In this document: piece after piece, positions 20,949 to 31,141 of the stretch
Layout of the letters: each line of letters opens with the position of its first letter
Position numbering within the stretch: the stretch's first letter is position 1
DNA from: Pseudomonadota bacterium
GTDB taxonomy: Bacteria > Pseudomonadota > Gammaproteobacteria > Burkholderiales > Burkholderiaceae_C
NCBI GenBank assembly: GCA_018241265.1
Contig: JAFEEF010000018.1
Location: 1 to 64,000 of the forward strand
Direction of reading: 5' to 3'
Length of the DNA: 64,000 nucleotides
The notes under the pieces: model-generated
Database searches by the model: none
What the model was told of the DNA's origin: nothing
The model's input: the letters and a program-made list of their open reading frames with translations, nothing else
Program-made: the position numbers and the translations under genes

Positions 20949-21769
20949 AGCCGCCGCCGAAGAAGCCGATCGCGAGCGGCCACGCGCGCGGCCTCGCGCA
21001 CGGCCGTGCGAGTCGGCGCCAGATGCTGCGCGGCGCGCTGGCGTCGCTCGGCACCCTCGGCCTCGCCGGCTGCGACAGGCTGTCGAACACGCCGGCCTAC
21101 ACCGAGATCCTGGCCGGCGCGCAGCACGTCAGCCAGGCGGCCCATCGCGTCGTCGCGGGCCGGCAGGCGATGGCGCAGGAGTTCAGCGAAGCCGACATCG
21201 CCGCGCACTTCAAAGGCAACGGCACGCTCGCGCCGCGTGACGACGATTACCTCGCGCTGCAGCAAGGCGGCTTCGCGAACTGGAAGCTCGAGATCGGCGG
21301 TCTCGTCGCGAAGCCGGTGTCGTTGAGCCTCGCCGACCTGCGCGCGATGCCGTCGCGCACGCAGATCACGCGGCACGACTGCGTCGAGGGCTGGAGCACG
21401 ATCGGCAAGTGGAAGGGCGTGCCGCTCGCGCACCTGCTCGGTCAGGCGCAGCCGCTGCCGAAGGCCCGCTACGTGCTGTTCCGCTGCGCCGATTCGATGG
21501 AAGGATTGACCGTCGACTCGCGCTACTACGAAAGCATCGACTTCGACGATGCCTATCACGCGCAGACCATCCTCGCCTACGACCTCAACGACAAGCCGCT
21601 GCCGATCGCCAACGGTGCGCCGCTGCGCCTGCGCGTCGAGCGCCAGCTCGGCTACAAGCACGCCAAGTACGTGATGAAGGTCGAGCTCGTCGAGAGCTTC
21701 GCGGCGATCCGCGGCGGCAAGGGCGGCTACTGGGAGGACAACGGCTACGAGTGGTACGCCGGAATCTGA
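20945..21769 (+). CDS. Tat-exported molybdopterin oxidoreductase (sulfite-oxidase/MsrP fold)
   Basis: 274 residues. A twin-arginine leader ASRRQMLRG (Arg24-Arg25) continues to LGLAGC at 43, which could be a lipobox. The oxidoreductase molybdopterin domain begins near residue 110; RHDCVEGWS contains Cys146, the expected molybdenum ligand, and WKGVPLAHLL and LPIANGAPLRL are typical of the family. Coupled directly to the cytochrome b, it forms a two-gene periplasmic redox module comparable in layout to MsrPQ, but the cytochrome is not MsrQ-like. The substrate is unknown. Confidence 0.88.
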   Translation: MKPPPKKPIASGHARGLAHGRASRRQMLRGALASLGTLGLAGCDRLSNTPAYTEILAGAQHVSQAAHRVVAGRQAMAQEFSEADIAAHFKGNGTLAPRDDDYLALQQGGFANWKLEIGGLVAKPVSLSLADLRAMPSRTQITRHDCVEGWSTIGKWKGVPLAHLLGQAQPLPKARYVLFRCADSMEGLTVDSRYYESIDFDDAYHAQTILAYDLNDKPLPIANGAPLRLRVERQLGYKHAKYVMKVELVESFAAIRGGKGGYWEDNGYEWYAGI

Positions 21770-21839
21770 CTGCTTCCTGTCACACGACTGCCATCTGCAC
21801 TAGCTTGCCGGGTTGGGCCGAACCGCGGCCCGAGCAGGC

Positions 21840-22238
21840 TTGAACGCGAACGACAACGAACTGATCCGGCACATCCACGCCGACCTGGCCGACAGCTGCG
21901 ACGAGGAGCTCGAACTCGAGCTCGACGACCGCCTGCTCGATCCGGCCACCTCTGCCGACGACGGCGAGGATGCCAAGGCGCAGCGTCGGCAACAGGGAGG
22001 AATACACCAGGCCAAGGAGATCATGCTGGAGCGCACGCACATCCCCGAAGCGCCGTGGTGGGTGGTGCAGGCAGTGGACGAGAAGCGCGCGCGGCTGAAC
22101 TGCATCCATCACCTGCTCGGCCAGGTACCGTATGCCGAGACGGAGCATGCTGCCATCGTGCTGCCCGGGCGCGAACGCCACGAGGACTACATCCGTTACC
22201 CGGTACCGCGGGAGATGATCGTCCGAGAGGTCCATTGA
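21840..22238 (+). pseudogene. Internally deleted polyphosphate kinase 2 (PPK2) remnant
   Basis: The frame encodes about 132 residues from a TTG at 21840 (no ATG is near). The C-terminal 75 residues (KEIMLERTHIPEAPWW, then EKRARLNCIHHLLGQVPY) are a good match in pattern to the end of PPK2 enzymes, and the N-terminal acidic segment (DEELELELDDRLLD) resembles a PPK2 N-terminus. The roughly 150 residues between them, which hold the Walker A, Walker B and lid of the kinase, are missing, the two ends being joined by a short low-complexity stretch (ADDGEDAKAQRRQQGG). PPK2 transfers phosphate between polyphosphate and nucleotides; this product should be inactive. The frame is still open, so the deletion is in phase. 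Confidence 0.7.
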
Positions 22239-22484
22239 CCGGGTTGGATGCGGTTGTGCGCCGCGCAAACCGGTCGACGATGATCTTGACCGTGTCGATT
22301 ACCCCCCCGGAATCAGGGGGTTCGGTGAATTCAACACTGGTTCACAGAGTTGCGGATTCTTAGACTGTTCTCGGTCAGTGAGGGCGCAGTCCCAGGGGTC
22401 TTGCCGGAGTCTCGCGTGCGCGAGCCTTCGGGGCGGGACGTGGGGTGCTGCGGGGTGTGTTTGGCTGCCTTGATTGGAGACGTC
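22239..22484. other. 246-base intergenic leader before a PEP-CTERM gene, with two inverted repeats
   Basis: No gene is seen. ACCCCC (22301-22306) pairs with GGGGGT (22316-22321), and CTCGCGTGCGCGAG at 22411-22424 is a perfect palindrome. Local base composition (22280-22380) is less GC-rich than the flanks. The region should hold the promoter of the PEP-CTERM gene; I could not identify convincing -35/-10 or sigma-54 boxes. Confidence 0.4.
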
Positions 22485-23195
22485 ATGAATCTGCAGAGAT
22501 TGCTTCGGTCGCTCGCGATGCTTGCCGCGCTTTTCGTCGGGTCGTACGTGCCCTGGGCACAGGCCGGCACGCCGATAGTGCTCAATTTCGCGGGGCTGGA
22601 CGGGAATAACTACGAAGAGCCGCTGAACTATTACAACGGTGGCCTTGGCGGGCTGGGTTCTGGCCCCGGGCCCAACTATGGCATCGTGTTCGGCTCCGAT
22701 GCGCTCTCATGCAGCGGCCAGCCGGGCGGCACTTGCAACACCGCTCTGATCCCTGGAGGCCCGGGCGCCAACGCGCTGTTCTTCCTGACCGGGCCAGGCG
22801 ACATCATGAACGTCGCCGGTGGATTCGATACCGGATTTTCCTTCTACTACTCCGCGCCTTTCTACACCGGCGTCGTCGACGTATGGTCCGGCTTGGACGG
22901 AACGGGTACGCTGCTGGCGACGATAACGTTGCCGCTGACGACCGATGGCTCCGGAACAGGCTCGTGCTCCGGCACCAACTATTGTCCGTACGTTCCGATC
23001 GGTGTTGCATTCTCCGGCGTTGCCCAGTCGGCCGTCTTCACCGGGACGGCGAACTACATCGCCTTTGCCGACATCACGCTCGGATCCCAAGTGGCTGGCG
23101 TGCCCGAACCCGGGACGGACGTGTTGTTCGCGTTGGGGATCGTCGGTGCCGGCGGTCTCTCGTTGATTCGCCGGCGCCGGCAGTCGCGAATCTAG
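22485..23195 (+). CDS. PEP-CTERM sorting-domain secreted protein
   Basis: 236 residues. The signal peptide ends at WAQA (about residue 27). The mature part is rich in Gly, Ser, Thr, Tyr and Asn with few charges, typical of exopolysaccharide-associated proteins. The C-terminus has the complete sorting signal: VPEPGT motif, a hydrophobic helix, then RRRRQSR. Such proteins are processed by exosortase (EpsH type) at the inner membrane; no exosortase is encoded in this window. A TTGGAG site precedes the ATG. Codon usage is a little less GC-biased than in neighbouring genes. Confidence 0.9.
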   Translation: MNLQRLLRSLAMLAALFVGSYVPWAQAGTPIVLNFAGLDGNNYEEPLNYYNGGLGGLGSGPGPNYGIVFGSDALSCSGQPGGTCNTALIPGGPGANALFFLTGPGDIMNVAGGFDTGFSFYYSAPFYTGVVDVWSGLDGTGTLLATITLPLTTDGSGTGSCSGTNYCPYVPIGVAFSGVAQSAVFTGTANYIAFADITLGSQVAGVPEPGTDVLFALGIVGAGGLSLIRRRRQSRI

Positions 23196-23288
23196 AAGTC
23201 GGAGTGCGGGTTCCGGCCCGGGACACGGGAGACTGAAAGAGTCGGTCCCCGTCGGGCTCGCTCTACTGGCTGTTCACCAAGCTGTTCT

Positions 23289-23320
23289 GATCCGCAAGCG
23301 GCCGCGCCGCTGCGCGGATC
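23289..23320. terminator. Compound GC hairpin after the PEP-CTERM gene (possible terminator without T-tract)
   Basis: GATCCGC (23289-23295) pairs with GCGGATC (23314-23320); inside, AGCGGC (23297-23302) pairs with GCCGCT (23306-23311) around a CGC loop. This 13-base-pair stem is strong but not followed by T residues. It lies 94 bases after the PEP-CTERM stop and 88 before the thioredoxin-like gene, where transcript separation would be expected. Confidence 0.45.
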
Positions 23321-23407
23321 CGGCATCGGAGGCACACTCGCGAGCGTCGTTGTAAGAACGGCGCCCGGCTCCGCGACTCAAGCGGTGCCCGCGCGAGGAG
23401 CCTCACG

Positions 23408-23797
23408 ATGTCGTTGTCCATTCTTCGATCCACGGTCGCGGCGGCCGGCCTGTGGGCCGGCGCCCTGGCCGTGCAGGCCGAGCAGCTTCCGTACACCAGG
23501 GCCCGTCTCGATACCGCCCTCGCCCAGGGCAAGCCGGTGATCGTCGACCTGCGCGCCGACTGGTGTCCGACCTGCAAGGAGCAGAAGCCGATCGTCGATG
23601 CGCTGCTGAAGGAAGACAAGCGCAAGGGCATCACCTTGCTGCTCGCCGACTTCGACAACGAGGACGCGCTGAAGGACCGCCTGCACGTGACGCAGCAAAG
23701 CACCTTCGTCGTCTTCAAGGCCGGCAAGGAAGTCGGCCGTTCGACCGGCCAGACCGACAAGGCACAGATCGCCGCGCTGTTCGACAAGGCGCTCTGA
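23408..23797 (+). CDS. Periplasmic thioredoxin-fold protein (DsbD gamma-domain-like)
   Basis: 129 residues with a signal peptide ending near VQAEQ (about residue 24). The active site DWCPTCK (Cys53, Cys56) and LLADFDN, TFVVFKAGKEVG are characteristic of the C-terminal thioredoxin domain of DsbD; CxTC matches its CVAC-like class in general layout. Encoded 28 bases before a CcdA-type membrane protein, it probably receives electrons from it and passes them to periplasmic thiols. GAGGAGCC precedes the ATG. Confidence 0.87.
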   Translation: MSLSILRSTVAAAGLWAGALAVQAEQLPYTRARLDTALAQGKPVIVDLRADWCPTCKEQKPIVDALLKEDKRKGITLLLADFDNEDALKDRLHVTQQSTFVVFKAGKEVGRSTGQTDKAQIAALFDKAL

Positions 23798-23825
23798 GTC
23801 ACGACGCGGCGACGGCCAGGCCGCG

Positions 23826-24548
23826 ATGGACTTCGGTGCCGGCACCTATGCGCTCGGCTACGCGGCCGGCGTGCTGTCGACGCTGTCGCCGTGCGTGCTG
23901 CCGCTGCTGCCCATCCTGCTCGCGACCGCGGCGGCGCGCCATCGCTACGGCCCGATCGCGCTCGGCGTCGGCTTGACGCTGTCGTTCGCCACAGTCGGCA
24001 TCGTGGTCGGCGCGCTCGGCCTCGCGATCGGCGGCGGCGTCGTGCGCATCACCGCGGCCGTGGCGCTGACGGTGTTCGGCGTCGTGCTGCTGTCGCCGGC
24101 GTTGCAGCAGCGCTTCGCCGATGCCGGCAATCGGCTGACCGCATCGGGCGAGGGCGTGCTGGCGCGCTTGCAGGGCAGCGGCTGGGAAGGCCAGTTCGCG
24201 GTCGGACTCGTGCTGGGCCTCGTGTGGAGCCCGTGTGTCGGTCCGACCCTGGGCGCTGCCAGCACGCTGGCGGCGCAAGGCCAGCACCTCGGCCAGATCG
24301 GTGCGCTGATGCTGATCTTCGGCCTGGGCGCGGCAACGCCGCTGATCGTGATCGGCAGCGTGTCGCGCGAGGCGCTGGCGCGCTGGCGCGGCCGGCTGCG
24401 TTCGGCGAGCGCAGGCGGCAACCGTGTGCTCGGCATCCTCTTCGTGCTGCTCGGCGTCGCGATCCTGACCGGCTGGGACAAGCACCTCGAGGCCTGGGCG
24501 CTCGACCACTCGCCCGATTGGCTCACGCGGCTGACGACCCGCTATTGA
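23826..24548 (+). CDS. CcdA/DsbD-type thiol-electron transporter membrane protein
   Basis: 240 residues with six predicted transmembrane helices. Two cysteines sit in conserved Pro-Cys contexts, LSPCVLPLLP (helix 1) and WSPCVGPTLG (helix 4), as in CcdA. The protein moves reducing equivalents from cytoplasmic thioredoxin across the inner membrane. Together with the preceding periplasmic thioredoxin it makes a split version of DsbD. No cytochrome-c maturation genes are nearby, so its target pathway is unclear. Confidence 0.88.
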   Translation: MDFGAGTYALGYAAGVLSTLSPCVLPLLPILLATAAARHRYGPIALGVGLTLSFATVGIVVGALGLAIGGGVVRITAAVALTVFGVVLLSPALQQRFADAGNRLTASGEGVLARLQGSGWEGQFAVGLVLGLVWSPCVGPTLGAASTLAAQGQHLGQIGALMLIFGLGAATPLIVIGSVSREALARWRGRLRSASAGGNRVLGILFVLLGVAILTGWDKHLEAWALDHSPDWLTRLTTRY

Positions 24549-24551
24549 TCC

Positions 24552-26120
24552 TCAACGGCTCTTGCCGCCGCCGAGCAGGCTGCCGAGCACGCCGCGCACG
24601 ATCTCTCGGCCGACGCTCGAACCGATCGTACGCACCGCCGAGCGCGCCGCCGCCTCGGCCAGGCCCTCGTGATGGCCGCCGCGCGGGCCGGTGGCGCCGA
24701 ACAGCACGTCCTTCAGGCCGCCGAGCAAGCCGCCGCCGGGATCGGCGGGTGCCGACGCGGTCGGTGTCGGCAGCGCGGTCGGCGGCGTCGGCAGGGTTGG
24801 CGGGGCCGTCGATGAAGCCGGGGCCGGCGCCGCGGCGCGCCCCTTGAGCTTCTCGTACGCCGACTCGCGGTCGACCGCCTGCTCGTAGACGCCGGCGACC
24901 AGCGATCCCGCCATCAACGCCTGGCGCTGCTGCGCGGTGATCGGCCCGATGCGGCTGCCGGGCGGCAGCACGTAGACGCGCTGGGTCACCTCCGGACGGC
25001 CCTTGTCGTCGAGGAAACTGATCAGCGCCTCGCCGACCGCGAGCTCGGTGATCGCACCGGCCATGTCGCCGATCTTCGGATTGGGCCGCATCGTGTCGGC
25101 CGCCGCCTTCACGGCCTTCTGGTCGCGCGGCGTGTAGGCGCGCAGTGCGTGCTGCACGCGGTTGCCGAGTTGGGCGAGTACCTTGTCGGGCACGTCGAGC
25201 GGGTTCTGCGTCACGAAGTAGACGCCGACGCCCTTGCTGCGCACCAGCCGCACGACGAGCTCGATGCGCTCGATGAGCGCCTGCGGCGCGTCGTCGAACA
25301 GCAGGTGCGCTTCGTCGAAGAAGAAGGCGAGCTTGGGCTTGTCGACGTCGCCGACCTCGGGCAGCTTCTCGAACAGCTCCGACAGCATCCACAGCAGGAA
25401 CGTCGCATAGAGTCGCGGCGCGTTCATCAGCTTGTCGGCGGCGAGGATGTTGACGACACCGCGTTGTCGTCCGCTCACGTCGACCGTCTGCAGGAAATCC
25501 TCGATCGCGAGCATCGGCTCGCCGAAGAACTTGTCGCCGCCCTGGCTGTCGATCTGCAGCAGGCCGCGCTGGATCGCGCCGATCGATGCGGCGCTGACGT
25601 TGCCGTATTCGGTCGTGTAGCTGCTCGCGTTGTCGCCGACGTGCTGCAGCATCGCACGCAGGTCCTTCATGTCGAGCAGCAGCAGGCCGGCGTCGTCGGC
25701 GATCTTGAAGACGAGGTTCAGCACGCCCGCCTGGGTGTCGTTCAGCGCCAGCATGCGGCCGAGCAGCATCGGCCCCATGTCGGAGACCGTCGCGCGGATC
25801 GGGTGGCCTTGCTCGCCGAACACGTCCCACAGGGTCGCCGGACAGGCGAGCGGCTCGGGCGCCGGCAGGCCGCGCTCGGCGAGCAGCTTCGCCAGCTTGT
25901 CCGGGACGCTGCCGGCCTGCGTGATGCCGGTCAGGTCGCCCTTCACGTCGGCCATGAAGACCGGTACGCCGATCGCCGACAGGCTCTCGGCGATCTTCTG
26001 CAAGGTGACCGTCTTGCCGGTGCCGGTGGCGCCGGTGACGAGGCCGTGGCGATTCGCCAGCGCGGGCAGCAAGGCGCATTCGATGTCGCCCGCGCGGGCT
26101 ATGGGCAGCGGGTCGGCCAT
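24552..26120 (-). CDS. HerA-like ATPase (DUF853 family)
   Basis: 522 residues. The Walker A motif GATGTGKT (residues 30-37) is close to the N-terminus, [14 protein letters not shown] gives Walker B, and [29 protein letters not shown] is sensor-like, all typical of DUF853/HerA helicase-like proteins (YjgR in E. coli). After about residue 430 the chain turns into a Pro/Ala/Thr linker and a Gly-rich tail ([14 protein letters not shown]). The cellular role is unknown; HerA relatives pump DNA. The gene converges on the ccdA-like gene with a 3-base gap. Confidence 0.9.
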   Translation of the reverse strand: MADPLPIARAGDIECALLPALANRHGLVTGATGTGKTVTLQKIAESLSAIGVPVFMADVKGDLTGITQAGSVPDKLAKLLAERGLPAPEPLACPATLWDVFGEQGHPIRATVSDMGPMLLGRMLALNDTQAGVLNLVFKIADDAGLLLLDMKDLRAMLQHVGDNASSYTTEYGNVSAASIGAIQRGLLQIDSQGGDKFFGEPMLAIEDFLQTVDVSGRQRGVVNILAADKLMNAPRLYATFLLWMLSELFEKLPEVGDVDKPKLAFFFDEAHLLFDDAPQALIERIELVVRLVRSKGVGVYFVTQNPLDVPDKVLAQLGNRVQHALRAYTPRDQKAVKAAADTMRPNPKIGDMAGAITELAVGEALISFLDDKGRPEVTQRVYVLPPGSRIGPITAQQRQALMAGSLVAGVYEQAVDRESAYEKLKGRAAAPAPASSTAPPTLPTPPTALPTPTASAPADPGGGLLGGLKDVLFGATGPRGGHHEGLAEAAARSAVRTIGSSVGREIVRGVLGSLLGGGKSR

Positions 26121-26194
26121 GGATCGTGCTCCGGGCGTTTCGATGCCCGGAGTCTAGCGAACGCACCGGGCCGGCCGGCCCGCGCGCCGGCCTG

Positions 26195-26692
26195 CTACTG
26201 CGCCAAGGTCACCATGTGCGCCTGCACGCGCACGGTCGACTGCGGGATCATCGTGATCTGGATGTAGTAGGCGTTGTTCGCATAGTTGAGCGCCGGCAGC
26301 GGCGCCTGCACCGTGTTGATCGCGCCCGAGGCGGTGCTCACCGCGGTGGCGATCAGCGCGATCGCGCCCGTCACCTTGTCCTTCTGGAACAGCTGCGCGG
26401 TCACCGCCCCGCCGTTCGGGTCGAAGTACTGCAGGCGCAGCCAGTTCCAGATCGGCACGATGCCGTTGAAGGAATCGAGCGTGTTGCAGGTGTAGGCCAG
26501 CGGCGGATTGGGGCCGAGCGGCGCGCGCAGCGCCGAGCCGGGCGCGATGTATTGCACGAGCTGCAGCGCGGGCAGCGAATTCGGCTGGCAGGCGGTGGCC
26601 ACGCTCTGCCAGTCGGTCGCCTGGGCGTGGGCGTTGGAGGCAAGGGCACAGGCCGCGAGCGCGGCGGCGATGGGGGCGAGGCGTTGGATCAT
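26195..26692 (-). CDS. Secreted hypothetical protein
   Basis: 165 residues with a clear signal peptide cleaved after SNAHA (about residue 23). The mature protein has a Cys in ATACQ and another in AYTCN that could form a disulfide, and several beta-strand-like stretches (TAQLFQKDKVTG, YYIQITMI). No family is recognised. A GGAG-type site precedes the ATG. It is separated from the SARP regulator start region by convergent-free spacing: the two genes run in the same direction with 133 bases between them, so this gene lies downstream of the regulator. Confidence 0.7.
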   Translation of the reverse strand: MIQRLAPIAAALAACALASNAHAQATDWQSVATACQPNSLPALQLVQYIAPGSALRAPLGPNPPLAYTCNTLDSFNGIVPIWNWLRLQYFDPNGGAVTAQLFQKDKVTGAIALIATAVSTASGAINTVQAPLPALNYANNAYYIQITMIPQSTVRVQAHMVTLAQ

Positions 26693-26825
26693 GGAGGTCT
26701 CCGCGGTGGGTTCGTCGGGGTCTGCAGGTACGGCGGATGCCGCACGACCACTTTCGGCCCGGTCCTCTTACGGCGGTCCTACGCTCGCGCCGCCGAACTA
26801 GGGGTACGCCGCCCGATGCGCGGCT

Positions 26826-28928
26826 TCAGTGAGCCACCGCGGCGACCGGCAGCCCGAGCTCGGCGGCCAGCGTGAGCGACTCGCGCGCGGGCCGCAGGCC
26901 GCTGTCGGCCGCCAGCATCGCGCAGCTCGAGCGCCAGGCACGCAGCGCCTCGGCGTGGTCGCCGCGCGCCGCATGCAGGCGCATTAGGCGGCGCGTCAAC
27001 GACTCGGCGAGCGGCTCCAGGTCGAGCGCGCGGTCGTAGAGCGCGATCGCGGCCGACGGCGCGAGCGGTTCGATGTGCGCCGCGAGCTGCGCGACGGTCA
27101 CGACGAAGCGCTGCCGGTAGCGCTCCCGCGCCGCGACCGCCCAATCGGCATCCTCGCCCGCCAGGAAGGGGCCGCGCATCAGTTCGAGCAACTGCCGGCC
27201 CCAGTGCTGCAGCGTCTCCAGCGAGGCGCCGTGGGCCGACCCGATGCGCTGCATCAGCGCATGCAATGCGCCGACGTCGCTCCACACCGATCCCTCGTCG
27301 AGCGACAGCCGGCCGCCCTCCAGGTGCAGCGCCGATCCGGAGTCACCGAGCAGGCGGCGCAGGCGCAGCAGGACCACGTCGAAGGCATTGCGCTGCGCGG
27401 CCGCCTCGGCGTCGGGCCACAGCCACTGCATCGCCTTGACGACCGGCAGCGCGCTGCCGCCGTGTGCCAGCAGCGCGCGCAGCAGGTCGAGCGGGCGCTG
27501 CGCGGTGCGCCCGCTCCCGCTCGCGAGCCGCGTGTCGCCGAGCACGGCCTCGAACCGGCCGAAGGCATGCAGGCGCAGAACCCACGGCCAGTGCTGAAGC
27601 GTAGGGTCGCGGCAGGGCAACGCATGGGTACGCACCAGCCGCGCGACGTAGGCTGTCTCGATGCCATGGGCGATCGCTTCGTGCGCCAGGCGTCCGACGA
27701 CGTCGGCCTGCCACCAGCCCGCGGTCGCGCGGTAGTCGTGCCGCGCGCCCTGGGCCAGCGCGACGCGCAGGCAGCGGTGGGCCGCAGGCGCCTGCCCGGC
27801 CTCGACCAAGCACGCCGCACGCAACAGCCGGGCGGTGAACTCGACGATGCCGGCCGAGATGCCCTCGGCGATCCGCGCCGCCGCGTCGACCTGCGGCAGG
27901 GCCTCGTCGTGACGGCCGGCCTGCAGCAGCGCCTGCCCGAGGCTGAGGCGGTGCAGCGCCTGGCGATAGGCGCCGCCGATCTCGGCCGAGTTCGCCAGCG
28001 CCGCGCGTGCCAGCTCGATCGCCCGCGGCGCATCGCCGCGCAGCAGGGCCAGGCCGGCGTGGAAGTGCCAGTAGTGCGTCTGGTCGACCTGCGAGGCACG
28101 GTCCAGCACCGGGCGCATGCCGTCGAGGTAGTGCTCCGCGGCGGCGGCGTCGCACTGCGCGAGGGCGAGCGCCGCGCCGTGCGCATGCAGCGCGTAGTCG
28201 TGCTGCGCGAGACCGTGCGCCGACGCGAGCGCGAGGCCGGCATCGACCGCAGCGCGGCCGCGCTCGAACTGCGCGGTGAAGCGCGCATGCGCCGCGATGC
28301 TCTCGAGCCAGACCAGCGCCTCGCCCGGCGGCAGGCCGGCGACGTCCAGGCCGGGGAGCGCATCGACGATGAGCGCGGTGCGCGTGAACTCGCCGCGCCA
28401 CAGGTGGTACTGCACCAGGAAGGTGGCGAGCTTGAGGCGGCAGGCGCCCGGCGCCATGCGGCGCACGAGCTCGGTCCCGCGCGCCGCCCAGCGCGCGAGC
28501 AGCGGATGCGACTGGTCGCGCAGGATGATGCCGATGCCGCAGGCCATCACGGTCGCCTCGAGCTCCGGCGCGGGCCAGCCGTCGTCGTCGGGCAGGCGCG
28601 CGACGAGCATCGCGATCCAGTCGTCGAGCGGATCGAGCGCGCCTTCCTCGACGTAGTAGCCCTCGATGATCGCGGCGAGGGCGAGCAACTCGCCGTTCCG
28701 CTCGCCGCGCCGGCCGAACGCGGTCAGGGCCGCCGCGAGGACCTCGCGCGACGCGCGGGCGCCTAGCGGTCCCGCGCGGCGCGCCGACCAGTAGCCTTGC
28801 CAGGGCGATGCCGACGCGAGCGCCGGGCTCGGCGCCGGCAAGGCCAGCGCGGGCCACGACGCCGGCCGTGCCAGCAGGCCGAGCGAAGCGGCAGCGAGTT
28901 CGCTCTCGGTGACGGCGGTCGACGGCAT
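26826..28928 (-). CDS. Large SARP/BTAD transcriptional regulator
   Basis: About 700 residues from the ATG at 28928, which has an AGGA 6 bases upstream; an ATG 22 codons earlier is also possible. The N-terminal 450 residues look like helical TPR-type repeats (Ala/Leu/Arg-rich). Residues about 460-560 form an OmpR-like winged helix ([12 protein letters not shown], then [19 protein letters not shown]), and the last 130 residues a bacterial transcriptional activation domain ([22 protein letters not shown]). In Streptomyces, SARP proteins have the DNA-binding domain first; here it sits toward the C-terminus, an order known in large proteobacterial homologues. Targets are unknown. Confidence 0.83.
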   Translation of the reverse strand: MPSTAVTESELAAASLGLLARPASWPALALPAPSPALASASPWQGYWSARRAGPLGARASREVLAAALTAFGRRGERNGELLALAAIIEGYYVEEGALDPLDDWIAMLVARLPDDDGWPAPELEATVMACGIGIILRDQSHPLLARWAARGTELVRRMAPGACRLKLATFLVQYHLWRGEFTRTALIVDALPGLDVAGLPPGEALVWLESIAAHARFTAQFERGRAAVDAGLALASAHGLAQHDYALHAHGAALALAQCDAAAAEHYLDGMRPVLDRASQVDQTHYWHFHAGLALLRGDAPRAIELARAALANSAEIGGAYRQALHRLSLGQALLQAGRHDEALPQVDAAARIAEGISAGIVEFTARLLRAACLVEAGQAPAAHRCLRVALAQGARHDYRATAGWWQADVVGRLAHEAIAHGIETAYVARLVRTHALPCRDPTLQHWPWVLRLHAFGRFEAVLGDTRLASGSGRTAQRPLDLLRALLAHGGSALPVVKAMQWLWPDAEAAAQRNAFDVVLLRLRRLLGDSGSALHLEGGRLSLDEGSVWSDVGALHALMQRIGSAHGASLETLQHWGRQLLELMRGPFLAGEDADWAVAARERYRQRFVVTVAQLAAHIEPLAPSAAIALYDRALDLEPLAESLTRRLMRLHAARGDHAEALRAWRSSCAMLAADSGLRPARESLTLAAELGLPVAAVAH

Positions 28929-29122
28929 GCGCGTTCCTGCGTCGATGTGCTGCGCACCGGCAGCGACGACCGGGGCAGTGTGCGCAGCGTGCACGACCCT
29001 GTCAAAGCCAACTCTTTGGGGGTCGCCGGCGCCCGCGGCCCTGCGCAGGGCGCCCGGTAGAATTCCGCTTCCCTCAACCGCAACTCGCAGCCTGCCGCCG
29101 GGCGGCGCAGGAGATCCGTTCC

Positions 29123-29848
<726 letters not shown>

Positions 29849-29850
29849 CC

Positions 29851-31137
29851 ATGAAGACGCTGGTGGTCGGCTCGGGTGGCCGGGAGCATGCGCTCGCTTG
29901 GAAGCTGGCGATGTCGCCGAAGGTGCAAACGGTGTTCGTCGCGCCGGGCAACGGCGGCACCGAGGCCGATCCGAAGCTGCACAACGTGCCGATCACCGAC
30001 TTCGGCGCGCTTGCCGACTTCGCGCAGCGCGAGAAGATCGCGCTGACGGTGGTCGGGCCCGAGGCGCCGCTCGCCGCCGGCATCGTCGACCTGTTCCGCG
30101 CGCGCGGGCTGCGCGTGTTCGGGCCGACGCGTGCGGCGGCGCAGCTCGAAAGCTCGAAGGCGTTCGCGAAGGAGTTCATGCAGCGCCACGGCATCCCGAC
30201 CGCCAAGCACGCGAGCTATACCGATCCGGCCGCCGCGCATGCGCACGTCGATTCGAACGGGGTGCCCATCGTCATCAAGGCCGACGGCCTCGCGGCGGGC
30301 AAGGGCGTCGTCGTCGCGATGTCGGCGGCCGAGGCGCACGAGGCGATCGACTGGATGCTCGTCGACACCGCCAACCAGCTCGGCGTGCAGCACAACGCCG
30401 GCGGCGCGCGCGTCGTGATCGAGGAGTTCCTGGTCGGCGAGGAGGCGAGCTTCATCGTCGTCTCAGACGGCCGCCATGCGGTGTCGCTCGCGACCAGCCA
30501 GGACCACAAGCGCCTGCTCGACCACGACCAGGGGCCGAACACCGGCGGCATGGGCGCCTATTCGCCCGCGCCGGTCGTTACGCCCAACGTGCATGCGAAG
30601 GCGATGCACGAGATCATCCAGCCGACCCTTGCCGGCATGGCCGCCGAAGGCACGCCGTTCACCGGCTTCCTGTATGCCGGGCTGATGGTCGATGACCACG
30701 GCCAGCCGCGCACGGTCGAGTTCAACTGCCGGCTCGGCGATCCGGAAACGCAGCCCATCCTGATGCGGCTGAAGAGCGACCTGTTCGACCTCCTGATGCA
30801 TGCGACCGACGGCACGCTCGACCAGGTCGAGCTGAAGTGGGATCGGCGCACCGCGCTCGGCGTCGTCATGGCGGCGCACGGCTATCCGCTCGCGCCGCGC
30901 AAGGGCGACGCGATCACCGGCCTGCCGCCGGATGCCGACGATGCGATGGTCTTCCATGCCGGCACGACGATGCAGGACGGCACGCTGGTGACGAGCGGCG
31001 GCCGCGTGCTGTGCGCGACCGCGCTCGGCGATTCGGTGAAGCTCGCGCAGCAGCATGCCTACGACCTGCTGCACGGCATCCGTTTCGACGGCGCGCAATA
31101 CCGGCGCGACATCGGCTTTCGCGCGATCAAGCGCTAG
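29851..31137 (+). CDS. purD: Phosphoribosylamine-glycine ligase
   Basis: 428 residues, ATP-grasp ligase of purine synthesis step 2 (phosphoribosylamine + glycine + ATP to GAR). The N-terminal [15 protein letters not shown] and the ATP-grasp core segments [24 protein letters not shown] and [12 protein letters not shown] are diagnostic. The length is normal. It is encoded between yebC and hemF in a dense co-directional run, separated from both by 2-4 bases, so it is probably in one transcript. Confidence 0.98.
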   Translation: MKTLVVGSGGREHALAWKLAMSPKVQTVFVAPGNGGTEADPKLHNVPITDFGALADFAQREKIALTVVGPEAPLAAGIVDLFRARGLRVFGPTRAAAQLESSKAFAKEFMQRHGIPTAKHASYTDPAAAHAHVDSNGVPIVIKADGLAAGKGVVVAMSAAEAHEAIDWMLVDTANQLGVQHNAGGARVVIEEFLVGEEASFIVVSDGRHAVSLATSQDHKRLLDHDQGPNTGGMGAYSPAPVVTPNVHAKAMHEIIQPTLAGMAAEGTPFTGFLYAGLMVDDHGQPRTVEFNCRLGDPETQPILMRLKSDLFDLLMHATDGTLDQVELKWDRRTALGVVMAAHGYPLAPRKGDAITGLPPDADDAMVFHAGTTMQDGTLVTSGGRVLCATALGDSVKLAQQHAYDLLHGIRFDGAQYRRDIGFRAIKR

Positions 31138-31141
31138 TCGC

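Noticed and set aside
22411-22424. CTCGCGTGCGCGAG as a terminator
   Set aside because: It lacks a T-tract and is about 170 bases after the PPK2 remnant; kept only as an inverted repeat in the intergenic entry.
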